From contig NZ_JAEACT010000002.1 of the NCBI RefSeq assembly GCF_021432385.1, forward strand, positions 2,003,501-2,067,500: a stretch of DNA of 64,000 bases, in the 5' to 3' direction. The position numbers were made by a program, and so were the translations under genes. The notes beneath the pieces were generated by a model. The model was not told the origin of the DNA. It searched no databases and was given only the letters and a program-made list of their open reading frames with translations. Below are positions 7,893 to 17,045 of the stretch, piece after piece; the first letter of the stretch is position 1, and every line of letters starts with the position of its first letter. Source of the DNA: Clostridium hydrogenum (lineage in GTDB: Bacteria; Bacillota; Clostridia; Clostridiales; Clostridiaceae).

Positions 7893-8240
7893 ATGAAAAA
7901 ATGGTATGATGAAGAGTACGAATGGGAAATCGAGGTAACAGGGTTTCTTCGAAGTGACCACACAGAGAGATATTGCAGAAACGGCGAGGAAATTGGGGAC
8001 AAGTATACCTGCACTTATGGCTGTCCTGTAAATAAGGATGGACAAGGTATTTGCTCCAAAGTAATGATGATTATGTTCCCAATCATGGAGGCTGTCCGAA
8101 GTGGTGGAAATTTAGAGAATATCGGCGGCGATGGGAAATATACCAAGAATGTTGTATGCCCAGATGGCTGCGTTATGTTTAGGATGACGGCAAAGAAACT
8201 TGGAAATGAGAATTTTTATAAAGGAAAGTTTTTTGATTAG
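7893..8240 (+). CDS. TIGR04076-family cysteine-rich small protein
   Basis: 115 residues with a strong TGGAGG site. Conserved features of the TIGR04076 group are visible: GDKYTCTYGCP, a GICSKV segment followed by a long helix (MMIMFPIMEAVRSGG), and VVCPDGCVMFRM near the end. Five or more cysteines in C-x3-C, single-C and C-x3-C arrangement suggest metal binding, but this is not established for the family. Function unknown. It lies downstream of a methyltransferase on the same strand. Confidence 0.7.
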   Translation: MKKWYDEEYEWEIEVTGFLRSDHTERYCRNGEEIGDKYTCTYGCPVNKDGQGICSKVMMIMFPIMEAVRSGGNLENIGGDGKYTKNVVCPDGCVMFRMTAKKLGNENFYKGKFFD

Positions 8241-8330
8241 AGGTAATATCATCGGTTATCTCAATTATACTATCCTTTATTTAGTTGCTGGTGAACAATA
8301 TTTGAAAATTATGAATTACAATCTATTAAA

Positions 8331-8588
8331 TTATTTTCTTAATAATGCTTGTGCACTATCATAATCATTCTTATGCACATAGATATAATATGTTTTTGTG
8401 TAATCCATATTTACACCAAAGGTACCAGTTCTTGCTCGGTTTGATGAACCAAAATAACTTGAACTGGTACTATCGACTATTTTATATTTATATTTAATTT
8501 CATTTGAAGAAAGTGTATTCCTAACTTCAGTGAACTTTTGTAAAGAGTTTCCCACAAAAACTTCCTTCATATTCCAAATCATTATCAT
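8331..8588 (-). CDS. DUF2007-like putative signal-transducing small protein
   Basis: 85 residues. The pattern MKEVFVGNSLQKFTEVRNTLSSNEI ... YYIYVHKNDYDSAQALL matches small ferredoxin-fold proteins of the DUF2007 type, in which an N-terminal strand-helix and a C-terminal strand plus D-x-x-x-A-x-x-L helix are conserved. The start at 8588 has GGGGGAGAG 4-5 nt upstream; ATG 8582 is an alternative. It is isolated, with no operon partner. Confidence 0.6.
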   Translation of the reverse strand: MIMIWNMKEVFVGNSLQKFTEVRNTLSSNEIKYKYKIVDSTSSSYFGSSNRARTGTFGVNMDYTKTYYIYVHKNDYDSAQALLRK

Positions 8589-8795
8589 AAACTCTCCCCC
8601 TCGTAATAAACAATAATTTGTTATTGTCTATTCCTATTATAAATTAAATTTAAAGTAATTGACAATATATTTAAAAAATAAGGTAACTTGGAATTCTCTT
8701 TCATCTTCTTTACCAGATAGGATTATTTAAGAAAATGCTTTTATCTAGTTCAAAAATCACATGAGCTAAAACGCCTAACTCCCCATTGTTTTATT

Positions 8796-9203
8796 CTACG
8801 AAGCATTATTACTTTCCGTTGATTCCACGTAGTACTGTTTCTGCGCATTCCACAATTCATAGTATTTCCCATTTGCATCAGAAACCAAGGTCTCATGACT
8901 TCCTTTTTGAATCAATTGCCCTTCATTAAATACGGCAATTTCATCACAAAATCTGCAGGAGGATAAACGATGGCTTATATATATCGCCGTCTTATTTTTT
9001 ACCATCTCATTAAATCTGGTGTAAATTTCATACTCTGCAACAGGGTCCAGAGCTGCTGTAGGCTCATCCAAAATAATAAATGGTGAATCTTTATATAAGG
9101 CTCTAGCAATTGCAAGCTTTTGTGCCTCTCCAGCGGAAACATTCTGCGCTAGTGGAAAGGCCCAAAGCTTAAAATCCTGAAATACTACAGAAAAAACGGA
9201 CAT
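8796..9203 (-). pseudogene. C-terminal remnant of an ABC transporter ATPase/permease
   Basis: 135 codons retain the Q-loop region (VFSVVFQDFKLWAFPLAQNV), a signature loop (SAGEAQKLAIARAL, normally SGGE), Walker B (FIILDEPTAALDP), the switch His (ISHRLSS) and the C-terminal LWNAQKQYY. The transmembrane domain and Walker A are absent. About 45 residues between the Q-loop and the signature are also missing, since LAQNV joins SAGE directly. It cannot be a working ATPase. The 5' breakpoint abuts the duplicated 130-bp segment at 9218, which suggests recombination there. Confidence 0.8.
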
Positions 9204-9217
9204 ATATTCTTCATAAT

Positions 9218-9332
9218 CATATTTTCTATTGTGTTAATTTATTAATTCTTATTCGTTAAAAATTATGAGTGGCGTTTTCCTCTGTCACATAAAAAATACG
9301 CAAAAATTCCCTCAAACCTAAGTCTGAGGGAA
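9218..9332. repeat. Second copy of the 130-bp intergenic segment
   Basis: Diverged copy of 5855-5991, ending in the same TTCCCTC/GAGGGAA hairpin. It directly borders the truncated ABC-transporter gene. Confidence 0.6.
9307..9332 (-). terminator. Probable terminator of xfp
   Basis: On the minus strand TTCCCTC...GAGGGAA followed by TTTTTGCG. It lies about 155 bp beyond the xfp stop, with the 95-bp family D hairpin in between. Confidence 0.55.
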
Positions 9333-9349
9333 CATAAAACATGCTTATA

Positions 9350-9445
9350 GATATACCAGCTCAACTATTAAAATTTATGTGCACCATAATGCCTAGAAGA
9401 CGGCATTTTGGTACAAATAAATTTTAAGTTTCACAGTGGTTTATC
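9350..9445 (-). repeat. Family D 95-bp hairpin element, copy 1 (3' of xfp)
   Basis: Read on the minus strand, this is a long imperfect palindrome bounded by GATAAACCA and TGGTATATC, with the apical block TTTGTACCAAAATGCC-GTCTTCTA-GGCATTATGGTGCA. A copy with the same ends and the same GTCTTCT apex occurs at 41586-41680 in front of pflB. It lies 44 bp past the xfp stop. Confidence 0.7.
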
Positions 9446-9488
9446 TTTAAATATTCAATTAAAATTATTAAGAAGCTTTCATATCAGC

Positions 9489-11861
9489 CTATTTAAGCGT
9501 TTCCCATTTCCAATTAACAACTTCTGGAATATCATCTCCATGTTCACGAATGAATCCATGGTGTTTTTCCAAAATTGCATCCATTTCAGCTCCAAAGTCA
9601 GCGGATTTTTCTTCATAAACTGCTTTTGCTGCATCTTTTGCTAAATGGAATCTATCCATTTCACTTAATACACGCATATCAAATGGAGTTGTGATATCAC
9701 CATTTTCACGATATCCATGAATAGAAATATTGTGGTTGTGACGATGGAAGAAAATATCACGAATTAAGCCTTCATAACCATGAAATGCAAAAATAATTGG
9801 CTTATCTTGTGTAAAGTAGGCATCAAATTCTTCATCTGACAATCCACGTTCGTCTACCTTTGGACTACGAAGCTTTAACAAATCAAGTACATTGATAAAA
9901 CGAATCTTTAGTTTAGGATACTTTTTATTTAAAATACTTACTGCTGCCAATGCTTCCAAGTTTGGCTCTGTACCTGCTGCCGCAATAACTACATCTGGCT
10001 GACCGCCTTTATCTGTACTTGCCCAATCAATAACTTTCAATCCTTTTTCCACTAATTCCTCTGCTTCTTTTACACTGAAAAATTGTGGACGTGGCTGTTT
10101 ACTAGAAACAATTAAGTTAATCTTTTCTTCACTAGAAAATGCTTTTTCTGCTACTGCCATTAAAGTATTAGCATCTGCTGGTAAATATTCACGAATAAAT
10201 TCAGATTTCTTTTCTGACAAGTGAGTTAAAATACCTGGGTCCTGATGCGTATATCCATTGTGATCTTGTTGGAACACAGTTGAAGTCGCAATTATATTCA
10301 AAGATGGATAGTTGTTTCTCCAAGACTGTTCCTTTGCTTTACGTAACCACTTAAAGTGCTGTGTCATCATGGAATCCACCACACGTAAAAATGCTTCATA
10401 GCTTGCAAAGAATCCATGACGTCCTGTTAAAACATAACCCTCTAAGAAACCTTCTGCTTGATGTTCCGACAATTGTGAGTCAATTACACGTCCAGCTGAA
10501 GATATCCATTCATCGTATGGTTCTTTAACAGATTCCATCCATTGACGTTTAGTTGATTGAAATATTGCATTTAAGCGGTTAGATTTTGTTTCATCTGGTC
10601 CAAAAATACGGAAATTATCTGGATTTTCTACAATCAAATCATTTGCATAATTTCCAAATACAATCATATCTTGTGCAATGACTGAGCCAGGTGTAGAATT
10701 GTCAATTGCATGCTTACGCCAATCTGCAAGTTTTAATTTTTTAGGCTTAATTCCACCATTTGTGATTGGATTGGTTGCCATACGTTGATTTCCCTTAGGT
10801 GCCAAATCTTTTAATTCCGAAATTAATTTTCCCTCTTTTGTAAACAATTCTTCTGGGCGATAAGATTTTAACCATTCTTCCAAAGCTGAAATATATTCTG
10901 GATGATGTGCATCTGCTGGAATTGGTACCTGATGAGCACGGAATGATGCTTCTATTGGTTCTTTATCCCATTCTTTAGGACCTGTCCATCCCTTTGGTGT
11001 ACGTACAATCATCATTGGCCATTTTGGCATAACAGCTTCTTCAGCTGATTTCTCACGTGCCTTTTTTTGAATGATTTTAATTTTTTCAATTACTGTATCT
11101 AATTGTTTTGCCATAATCGGATGAACTTTTTCTGGGTCAGTGCCTTCTACAAAAAATGGCTCCCAGCCTAATCCTTCAAAATACTTCGTCAATTCTTCGT
11201 CTGTCTTTCTTGATAAAATCGTAGGATTTGAAATTTTAAAACCATTTAGATATAGAATAGGTAATACTGCACCATCATTCACTGGATTAATAAATACATT
11301 TGAAAACCATCCAGCAGCAAGTGGACCAGTTTCTGCTTCTCCATCTCCTACAACAGCAGCTGCAATCACCTGTGGATTATCTAAAATGGCTCCTGTTGCA
11401 TGAGATAAGGAGTAACCTAATTCCCCTCCTTCATGAATAGAACCTGGTGTTTCAGGAGCTGCATGTGACGCGATGCCTCCTGGAAAAGAAAACTGTTTAT
11501 ATAGTTTTTTTAAGCCTTCAGTATCTTCGCTGATTTCAGGATAGATTTCTGAATAACTTCCATCTAGATAAGAATTAGAAACCATTACTTGTCCACCATG
11601 TCCTGGTCCCTCTATGTAAAACATATTTAAGTCATATTTGTTAATAACACGATTTAAGTGTGCATAAATAAAATTTTGTCCAGCAATGGTTCCCCAATGT
11701 CCAATTGGATGCACTTTTAAATCAGAAGTTTGTAATGGACGTTGTAGTAAAGGATTATCCTTTAAATATAATTGTCCAATTGAAATAAAATTTGCAGCAC
11801 GCCAAAAAGCATCTACCTTTTTTAAATATTCTTTTGTATCATAATTCACTGTTTTTTCCAT
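9489..11861 (-). CDS. xfp: Xylulose-5-phosphate/fructose-6-phosphate phosphoketolase
   Basis: 790 residues, full length for phosphoketolases. The enzyme uses thiamine diphosphate to split xylulose-5-P (and often fructose-6-P) with phosphate into acetyl-P plus glyceraldehyde-3-P or erythrose-4-P, in the cytoplasm. Visible features are HPIGHWGT (51-58), GPGHGG (85-90), the phosphoketolase signature [15 protein letters not shown] (144-158) and the ThDP/Mg loop GDGEAETG (172-179). In clostridia it provides the phosphoketolase route for pentoses. The GGAGG site and ATG at 11861 are clear. A XylR-like operator lies immediately upstream and a ROK repressor gene is adjacent, suggesting induction by xylose or a related sugar. 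Confidence 0.97.
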   Translation of the reverse strand: MEKTVNYDTKEYLKKVDAFWRAANFISIGQLYLKDNPLLQRPLQTSDLKVHPIGHWGTIAGQNFIYAHLNRVINKYDLNMFYIEGPGHGGQVMVSNSYLDGSYSEIYPEISEDTEGLKKLYKQFSFPGGIASHAAPETPGSIHEGGELGYSLSHATGAILDNPQVIAAAVVGDGEAETGPLAAGWFSNVFINPVNDGAVLPILYLNGFKISNPTILSRKTDEELTKYFEGLGWEPFFVEGTDPEKVHPIMAKQLDTVIEKIKIIQKKAREKSAEEAVMPKWPMMIVRTPKGWTGPKEWDKEPIEASFRAHQVPIPADAHHPEYISALEEWLKSYRPEELFTKEGKLISELKDLAPKGNQRMATNPITNGGIKPKKLKLADWRKHAIDNSTPGSVIAQDMIVFGNYANDLIVENPDNFRIFGPDETKSNRLNAIFQSTKRQWMESVKEPYDEWISSAGRVIDSQLSEHQAEGFLEGYVLTGRHGFFASYEAFLRVVDSMMTQHFKWLRKAKEQSWRNNYPSLNIIATSTVFQQDHNGYTHQDPGILTHLSEKKSEFIREYLPADANTLMAVAEKAFSSEEKINLIVSSKQPRPQFFSVKEAEELVEKGLKVIDWASTDKGGQPDVVIAAAGTEPNLEALAAVSILNKKYPKLKIRFINVLDLLKLRSPKVDERGLSDEEFDAYFTQDKPIIFAFHGYEGLIRDIFFHRHNHNISIHGYRENGDITTPFDMRVLSEMDRFHLAKDAAKAVYEEKSADFGAEMDAILEKHHGFIREHGDDIPEVVNWKWETLK

Positions 11862-11876
11862 GGTATCCTCCTAGCA

Positions 11877-11943
11877 TTAGTTTGTTTATTGTACTAACTA
11901 ACTTTCTCAAATATATTTTACCTGTTTGTAAAAAAAAAGACAA
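11877..11943 (-). promoter_or_regulatory. xfp promoter with XylR-like operator
   Basis: On the minus strand, -35 TTGTCT (11943-11938) and -10 TAAAAT (11920-11915) are separated by 17 bp. Downstream, at 11901-11877, lies the near-palindrome TTAGTTAGT-acaataa-ACAAACTAA. It fits the TTAGTTTGT...ACAAACTAA pattern known for ROK-type XylR repressors of Firmicutes. It lies between the -10 and the ribosome site, so a bound repressor would block transcription. Regulation is inferred. Confidence 0.75.
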
Positions 11944-12001
11944 GTATAAATTTTATTTTTTTTGAAAAAAACATAAAGTATTTTTTATAACGTAATAAGG
12001 A

Positions 12002-12054
12002 CGCTATAAAATACACAGGCAAAAACAATTTTTTCACCTGTCTATTTTATAGCG
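12002..12054. terminator. Long hairpin downstream of the ROK gene
   Basis: CGCTATAAAATA at 12002-12013 pairs exactly with TATTTTATAGCG at 12043-12054, with an inner ACAGG/CCTGT stem. It lies between the ROK gene stop and the xfp promoter. There is no strong T-run, so terminator function is likely but not certain. Confidence 0.5.
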
Positions 12055-12084
12055 CCCACTTCATTAGACATCTTAAAAAATGCT

Positions 12085-13251
12085 TTATTCATTTTTTGAC
12101 GAGCAAAGCTTTAAATGAGTTACATCTAAAAATTTACGAGTACATACTGCACATGCTCCATGCAAAATTGCTTTTGAACCCAAACTGGAATTCTTGATTT
12201 CTACCCCCTTCATAAAAGAGCTATCAAGATTGCTTTTAATCTGCTCAATCATCTCTGGAATTCTTCGAATGATAGGACTATTAATATAGACAATTTCCGG
12301 TGCATAGGACACTACTATGTTATTAATTCCAATTGCCAAATACTTAGACATCTTTGCAGTTAATTCATGTGCAACTGGATTACCTTGATAATAATCTTTT
12401 TGAAGTACATCGGGAGTCACATTGGTTTTGCCCGATTTCTCTGCATATTGTTCCAGTATACTAGCTTCAGAACAATATCTCTCTAAGCATCCACGATTTC
12501 CGCATCCACAAGGGATACCATCCGGCACAATAATAGAATGACCAATTTCACCAGCCATTCCATTAATACCAGTATACAATTCTCCATTATTTATGACGCC
12601 AACACCGATTCCACTATGGACACTAAGACAAATCAAATTTTTATGCTCAGAAGAAAAGGTACTCTCTGCTAAAGCTGATAAGTTTGCTTCGTTTTCAATA
12701 TACACCGGGTAATCACAGCGAGCACTAATTTCAGCATGCAAATCCATTTTATCAAGATCATAATAAGATGTAAAAACAACTTTCTCATTATATGTAATAC
12801 CGTGAACCGCTAAAGTAACGCCGGTAATACCATAAATAGTAGGAACTTTAATCTGTTCCATCTCTTTGACTGCCTTTACTACAAGATCTACTACATTTTT
12901 TTTATAAACGGAAATATCTCTTGTTATAGTCTCTTGAATCATTACACCATTAGTATAAAACAAGGCCGCTGCAATATAGTATGCACCTATGTCAATGCTA
13001 ATGGATAAACCGACTTCTTTATTCAGTTGGAGCATAGTAGGCTTTCTACCACCGGCACTAGTACTGCTACCCTCTCCTATTTCTTTAATAATCTCCGCAT
13101 CCAATAATTCTTTTGTGATTTCTGAAACAGTAGCTTTATTCAAATTTGTTTGTTTTGAAAGAGTAGCTCTTGAAATTGGTTCATTACAAATTATGTTCTC
13201 TAAGATCATAGATCGATTTTTTCTTCGAATCATATGCTTATCTACTATCAT
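12085..13251 (-). CDS. ROK-family transcriptional repressor (XylR-like)
   Basis: 388 residues. An N-terminal winged helix-turn-helix (about residues 12-70, including ISRATLSKQTNLNKATVSEIT) precedes a ROK sugar-kinase-like domain with the GVGVINNGELYTGINGMAGE ROK signature and the zinc motif CGCGNRGCLE. The length and arrangement match XylR/NagC-type repressors rather than glucokinases. The ATP-binding N-terminal motif is degenerate, as usual in regulators. A XylR-like palindrome is found at the xfp promoter next door, so xfp is the probable target and a pentose the probable inducer. Downstream is a hairpin at 12002-12054. Confidence 0.85.
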   Translation of the reverse strand: MIVDKHMIRRKNRSMILENIICNEPISRATLSKQTNLNKATVSEITKELLDAEIIKEIGEGSSTSAGGRKPTMLQLNKEVGLSISIDIGAYYIAAALFYTNGVMIQETITRDISVYKKNVVDLVVKAVKEMEQIKVPTIYGITGVTLAVHGITYNEKVVFTSYYDLDKMDLHAEISARCDYPVYIENEANLSALAESTFSSEHKNLICLSVHSGIGVGVINNGELYTGINGMAGEIGHSIIVPDGIPCGCGNRGCLERYCSEASILEQYAEKSGKTNVTPDVLQKDYYQGNPVAHELTAKMSKYLAIGINNIVVSYAPEIVYINSPIIRRIPEMIEQIKSNLDSSFMKGVEIKNSSLGSKAILHGACAVCTRKFLDVTHLKLCSSKNE

Positions 13252-13337
13252 CTTCTGACCCAGCTTCCTTTAAAGTATTAAAATCAGTTTATCATAACGG
13301 TAAATAATGGTCAAGCAGACTCGTTGTCTTCCCCTTT

Positions 13338-15107
13338 TTAAGCTAAAATTAGCACCCCTCCAGCTTTCAAAACACCACTGCTGTACTCATTAGAAAAAAG
13401 TATTTTATGTTCTAAAAATCCTTCAGCCTTTTTTTCATCTAAATTAACATCTTCCAAGGAAGCATTAATATAAACATGTACACTTTTTTCTCCGTCCAAG
13501 GTTTTCTTGTAATGCAAAACTCTTTCATTGCCACAGTCATAATAGTAACTAATATCTCCTCTTCTTAGTGATGGATAAGAAGAACGCATATGAATTAACT
13601 TTTTCATTTTTTCTAGTTTATCAGTATATTTACCTGCCTCTATGTCTTGCCATGGCATGCATCTTCGGCAGTCTGGATCCATTCCTCCTTGCAGCGCTAT
13701 TTCTGTTCCATAATAAATACATGCACTTCCATTCATGGTAAATAACACAGCTAACTGCTCATAAAAGGCTTTTTCATCGGCACACCTATTTATAAGTCTT
13801 TCTGTATCATGAGAGTCTAAAAGGTTTAACTGAACGCAGCTAGTCTGCTCCATGTATAAAGAAGCCGCATAGTTCATTGCATATTCAAATTCCCTGTTTT
13901 TCAATGCTGGATCGCACCAAAACTCTGTTACTGAACTTAAAAAAGGATAATTCATTACGGCATCATATTCATCTCCCAAAAGCCAGGCATTAGAATCGTG
14001 CCAAATTTCACCGCATAGATATATATCTGGATTTATTGCCTTTAACTCTCTTCTCACCTGCTTCACAAAAGCATGCGAAACCTCATTTCCCACATCAAAT
14101 CGTATACCATCTATTTCATAATCTGAAACCCACTTTTTTAATAATCCAATTAGATAATTCACAACCTTTGGATTACAAGTATTTAATTTTGGCATGGGTG
14201 CTGCAAAAGCAAAAGAATAGTATTTTCCGTCACGTGTACTTATATCCTTTAAATCAAAAGGCCAGCGGTTAATCATATACCAATCATAGTACTTAGATTC
14301 TGGGCCTTTCTTACATACCTCCTGCCACATAGGATGCATATAACTTGTATGATTAAAAACTGCATCAATCATTATTTTCATGCCGTGTTCGTGTGCTTTT
14401 TTGATTAACTCCTTCAATTTTTTTTCATCGCCGAAATGAGGGTCAACTGCCTCGTAATCCTTAGTATCATATTTATGATTGCTGTCTCCCTTAAAAATTG
14501 GTGTGAGATAAATACCTGAAATCCCAAGTTCCTTAAGGTAAGGAAGCTTATTTATAATCCCCTCTAAATCTCCTCCATAATAATCAAAAGCCGATACCTT
14601 TTCATATTTCCAAGGTTTTACGTTTTCGGGATTAAGCCTTTCATCGCCATTGCAAAATCTATCTACAAATATCTGATACCAGATAGTATTGTTTACCCAA
14701 TTAGGTGTTTTATTTATATCGATTTCATTCATCCATGGAAAAATAAAGTACTGCAATAAAGGTCCCCGTAATTTCATCTGTTCCTCTGTGTAAAAATCAT
14801 TTTCAAAATAATAAAAACATTCCTCCTCAGAATATAACTTAAAACAATATTTTATCCTCTTAAATTCGGGCTTAACCACAATCTGCCATAAAAGCTGATA
14901 TTTTAATTTCTTTTGCTCTTTTATTTCAATACTTGAAGTTATCCATTCCTTATCACCATATAACCCCTTCTTATCAAAAGGATCGCCAAATATCAATTCT
15001 ACCTTCTTTACCTCATAACCTGTCTTTAGTCTTATTACCAAACTCTTATCGTCTAATGCGTAACAATTTGATCCATATGCCTTGTGTTCAATTGCTGCAA
15101 AATTCAT
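13338..15107 (-). CDS. GH13 alpha-glycosidase (neopullulanase/cyclomaltodextrinase type)
   Basis: The start at ATG 15107 has ATGGAGGTAG upstream, giving 589 residues; a longer frame upstream lacks such a site. There is an N-terminal beta-rich domain (about 1-115) of the CBM34/neopullulanase kind, then a GH13 barrel. Conserved regions are DAVFNH (I), GIRFDVGNE (II, catalytic Asp), CGEIWH (III, catalytic Glu) and LLDSHDTERL (IV). SNHKYDTKDYEAVDPHFG is characteristic of the neopullulanase/cyclomaltodextrinase group. There is no signal peptide, so it is cytoplasmic and probably hydrolyses imported maltodextrins. It lies 86 bp upstream of the ROK gene on the same strand. Confidence 0.9.
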   Translation of the reverse strand: MNFAAIEHKAYGSNCYALDDKSLVIRLKTGYEVKKVELIFGDPFDKKGLYGDKEWITSSIEIKEQKKLKYQLLWQIVVKPEFKRIKYCFKLYSEEECFYYFENDFYTEEQMKLRGPLLQYFIFPWMNEIDINKTPNWVNNTIWYQIFVDRFCNGDERLNPENVKPWKYEKVSAFDYYGGDLEGIINKLPYLKELGISGIYLTPIFKGDSNHKYDTKDYEAVDPHFGDEKKLKELIKKAHEHGMKIMIDAVFNHTSYMHPMWQEVCKKGPESKYYDWYMINRWPFDLKDISTRDGKYYSFAFAAPMPKLNTCNPKVVNYLIGLLKKWVSDYEIDGIRFDVGNEVSHAFVKQVRRELKAINPDIYLCGEIWHDSNAWLLGDEYDAVMNYPFLSSVTEFWCDPALKNREFEYAMNYAASLYMEQTSCVQLNLLDSHDTERLINRCADEKAFYEQLAVLFTMNGSACIYYGTEIALQGGMDPDCRRCMPWQDIEAGKYTDKLEKMKKLIHMRSSYPSLRRGDISYYYDCGNERVLHYKKTLDGEKSVHVYINASLEDVNLDEKKAEGFLEHKILFSNEYSSGVLKAGGVLILA

Positions 15108-15377
15108 TATTCTACCTCCATGTGCGTTTTTTACGAGACAACAGATTTGTTTCTCCAGCCGCCTCTTTTCCATCTAAATTAATACTATTATTCCTCTAAC
15201 TATCTCATCTAATACCATACTTATCCATATGCCAACTAGACCTACTGAAAATCCCAATTGACCTACCTTATAAGATTTGACGACTATCTTTAATGATATT
15301 ATAATTAAAACAATTTTAAAATTCTTGCAGTATTAAGGCAATTAATAACACTATCTTGCTAAATTAGGTGTGAATCT

Positions 15378-15467
15378 ATGAAAGACTCTGAATTTCTTAA
15401 ACATGAAGAAAAGAAAAGGCAAAATAATTTTTTGACAACCAATATTAGCTGGTGTAAACTTAATTAA
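15378..15467 (+). other. Tiny reading frame, probable remnant
   Basis: 29 codons from ATG 15378 with an AGGTG-like site. The product begins MKDSEFLKHEEKKRQNNFL and ends abruptly. It looks like an N-terminal piece of a larger protein, but I do not recognise it. The rest of 15108-15650 has no gene apart from the 15485-15592 inverted repeat. Confidence 0.25.
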
Positions 15468-15484
15468 CAAATGTGATTATTTAG

Positions 15485-15592
15485 TATAGGAGGATGTGAA
15501 AAAAGGTATTCTATAGGTTTTACTATACTGCACATAAAGCCTTATGAGCGGTTCGTAAAAAAGAATACCTATATTTTTCACATGCTCCTATA
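15485..15592. repeat. 108-bp inverted-repeat element
   Basis: TATAGGAGGATGTGAAAAAA plus GGTATTCT on the left pairs with AGAATACC plus TTTTTCACATGCTCCTATA on the right, giving arms of about 28-31 bp with few mismatches around a 50-bp centre. No coding frame is present. It looks like a miniature inverted-repeat element or a long hairpin. Confidence 0.5.
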
Positions 15593-15653
15593 GATAGGCA
15601 TTATAAACAAGTTAAAAAATTCAAAATAAAATTCTGAAAGGAGTGCCCTATTT

Positions 15654-15948
15654 ATGAATAATGCTGCTGAAAACAAATTACATAGCTATGCTGATTATTT
15701 GACTTATCCAGAAGGCCAACGTATTGAAATTATAGACGGTCACATATATAACATGGCTGACGCTCCAACTAGAATTCATCAGAAAATTATTATGGAACTT
15801 GCTGCTGAAATAAGAAACTATATTAATCTATAGACTTGATGCTGAAACAAACCAGTTTAGAGCTCCAAAAGGTTATACTTTTAAGGATAAAGTAACGGTT
15901 GGAATATATGATAATTTAGAAATTGATTTTAATTCGTTAAACTTATAG
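15654..15948 (+). pseudogene. Uma2-family (DUF820) nuclease-like gene, broken
   Basis: From ATG 15654 (AAGGAG site) the frame encodes SYADYLTYPEGQRIEIIDGHIYNMADAPTRIHQKIIMELAAEI, the N-terminus of Uma2/DUF820 proteins with the expected E-x-I-x-G and H-Q-x-I elements. It stops at 15831-15833. The C-terminal piece (APKGYTFKDKVTVGIYDNLEIDF) follows in another frame to a stop at 15946-15948. About 90 internal residues, including the PD-(D/E)XK catalytic core, are missing. The family is often expanded in clostridia and cyanobacteria with poorly known function. Confidence 0.7.
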
Positions 15949-15980
15949 TTAATTGCCACTCAAAATAAGGTATCTTAAAT

Positions 15981-16025
15981 AAAATAACAAGTCCAAACTA
16001 TCTCTCAATTTGGACTTGTTATTTT
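15981..16025. terminator. Perfect 17-bp stem hairpin terminator
   Basis: AAAATAACAAGTCCAAA (15981-15997) and its complement TTTGGACTTGTTATTTT (16009-16025) flank an 11-nt loop. The A/T outer arms make it a bidirectional intrinsic terminator for the Uma2 remnant (plus strand). Confidence 0.75.
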
Positions 16026-16147
16026 GTATATTTCATAAGCTATTTTAATTTATCTTCTCAAATATCATTATTAAAGAAAGCTATCCATCTTTGAAGCCCA
16101 TCTCTTTTATCAAAAGCTTAAACTCAATTGCAGTAATTATCTTATTC

Positions 16148-16873
16148 CTATACTTGAACTCCAAAAATAGCTACATTTTGGTCATATAAATCAAATCTAT
16201 TATCCTTCCATTTTAAAACGTTCAAAAAATAGCCTAAACCATCAACATTAGATCTTCCTGCTATTTTTTGATAAGCCATTAAATCATATACTCCATCCAA
16301 ATTATAATCCACAGGATAAAGGCTGCTTATTGGATCTACAAAACCGCTTATTGGCTGCTTTAAAACTCCATTTGCATCATATGTTTCATTCAAATACTCT
16401 TTGTCCCTAAGAGATAAATCTATAATGTATTTTTCTTGGTTTTTCCTACTTAAAGCTTCAACCTTGTAATTATTTTTGAAGTTAATATCATATTTATATT
16501 CCTGATTATACACTTCAAAGTCAAAGATTAGCTTTGGCACATTGTTTACAAAGGAATAAATATAGTGAAATGTGTACCCACTACTGCCGCCGGAAAAAAT
16601 GCTTATTTTAATATCCTTCACTCCATCACCTGTAAAATCAGCCAAAAACAGATTTGGGTCATAGCCTGCATTTGCCTTAAGTGGTATACTTGTAAATCTT
16701 CTCGTAACTCCATCTTGAATTACAAGAGTAATATTCTGTTCAAAAGGACTATCTTGTGTCTTTACAGCAGTTAAATACACATTATCAGGTACTTTATCAC
16801 CATTTACATCTCCACGTGCATAAGAAACAACTCTAGTATATATCATACTTTCCCTGAAACAACAATTATACAT
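16148..16873 (-). CDS. VCBS/FG-GAP-like calcium-loop protein
   Basis: 241 residues with three D-x-N/T-x-D-G-V-x-D calcium-binding-like loops: DVNGDKVPDNVYL near residue 22, DFTGDGVKDIKIS near 80 and DYNLDGVYDLMAY near 190. They are spaced as in FG-GAP/VCBS repeat proteins. There is no signal peptide, the N-terminus being MYNCCFRESMIYTR. Similar stand-alone proteins occur in clostridia, and their role is unknown; surface or spore location cannot be judged here. A GGGAG site precedes the ATG. Confidence 0.6.
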   Translation of the reverse strand: MYNCCFRESMIYTRVVSYARGDVNGDKVPDNVYLTAVKTQDSPFEQNITLVIQDGVTRRFTSIPLKANAGYDPNLFLADFTGDGVKDIKISIFSGGSSGYTFHYIYSFVNNVPKLIFDFEVYNQEYKYDINFKNNYKVEALSRKNQEKYIIDLSLRDKEYLNETYDANGVLKQPISGFVDPISSLYPVDYNLDGVYDLMAYQKIAGRSNVDGLGYFLNVLKWKDNRFDLYDQNVAIFGVQV

Positions 16874-16965
16874 GATAACTCCCTTTTATTATTAGCTTTC
16901 AGAATATCTTATGGAGTGATAGAGAAGCCTGCTACATTTTTTTATCGTTTATATATAATAATTTA

Positions 16966-17023
16966 AAAGGCTATGCTTTAAACAAGTGTTGATTTTCACA
17001 CTTATTTAAAGCATAGCTTCCTT
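16966..17023 (-). terminator. Terminator of the chemoreceptor gene
   Basis: AAAGGCTATGCTTTAAA and TTTAAAGCATAGCTTCCTT form a long imperfect stem with an inner AAGTGT/ACACTT stem. It lies 20 bp past the stop of the gene at 17046. Confidence 0.6.
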
Positions 17024-17045
17024 TAGTATGTTTGGCTATTTTTAA

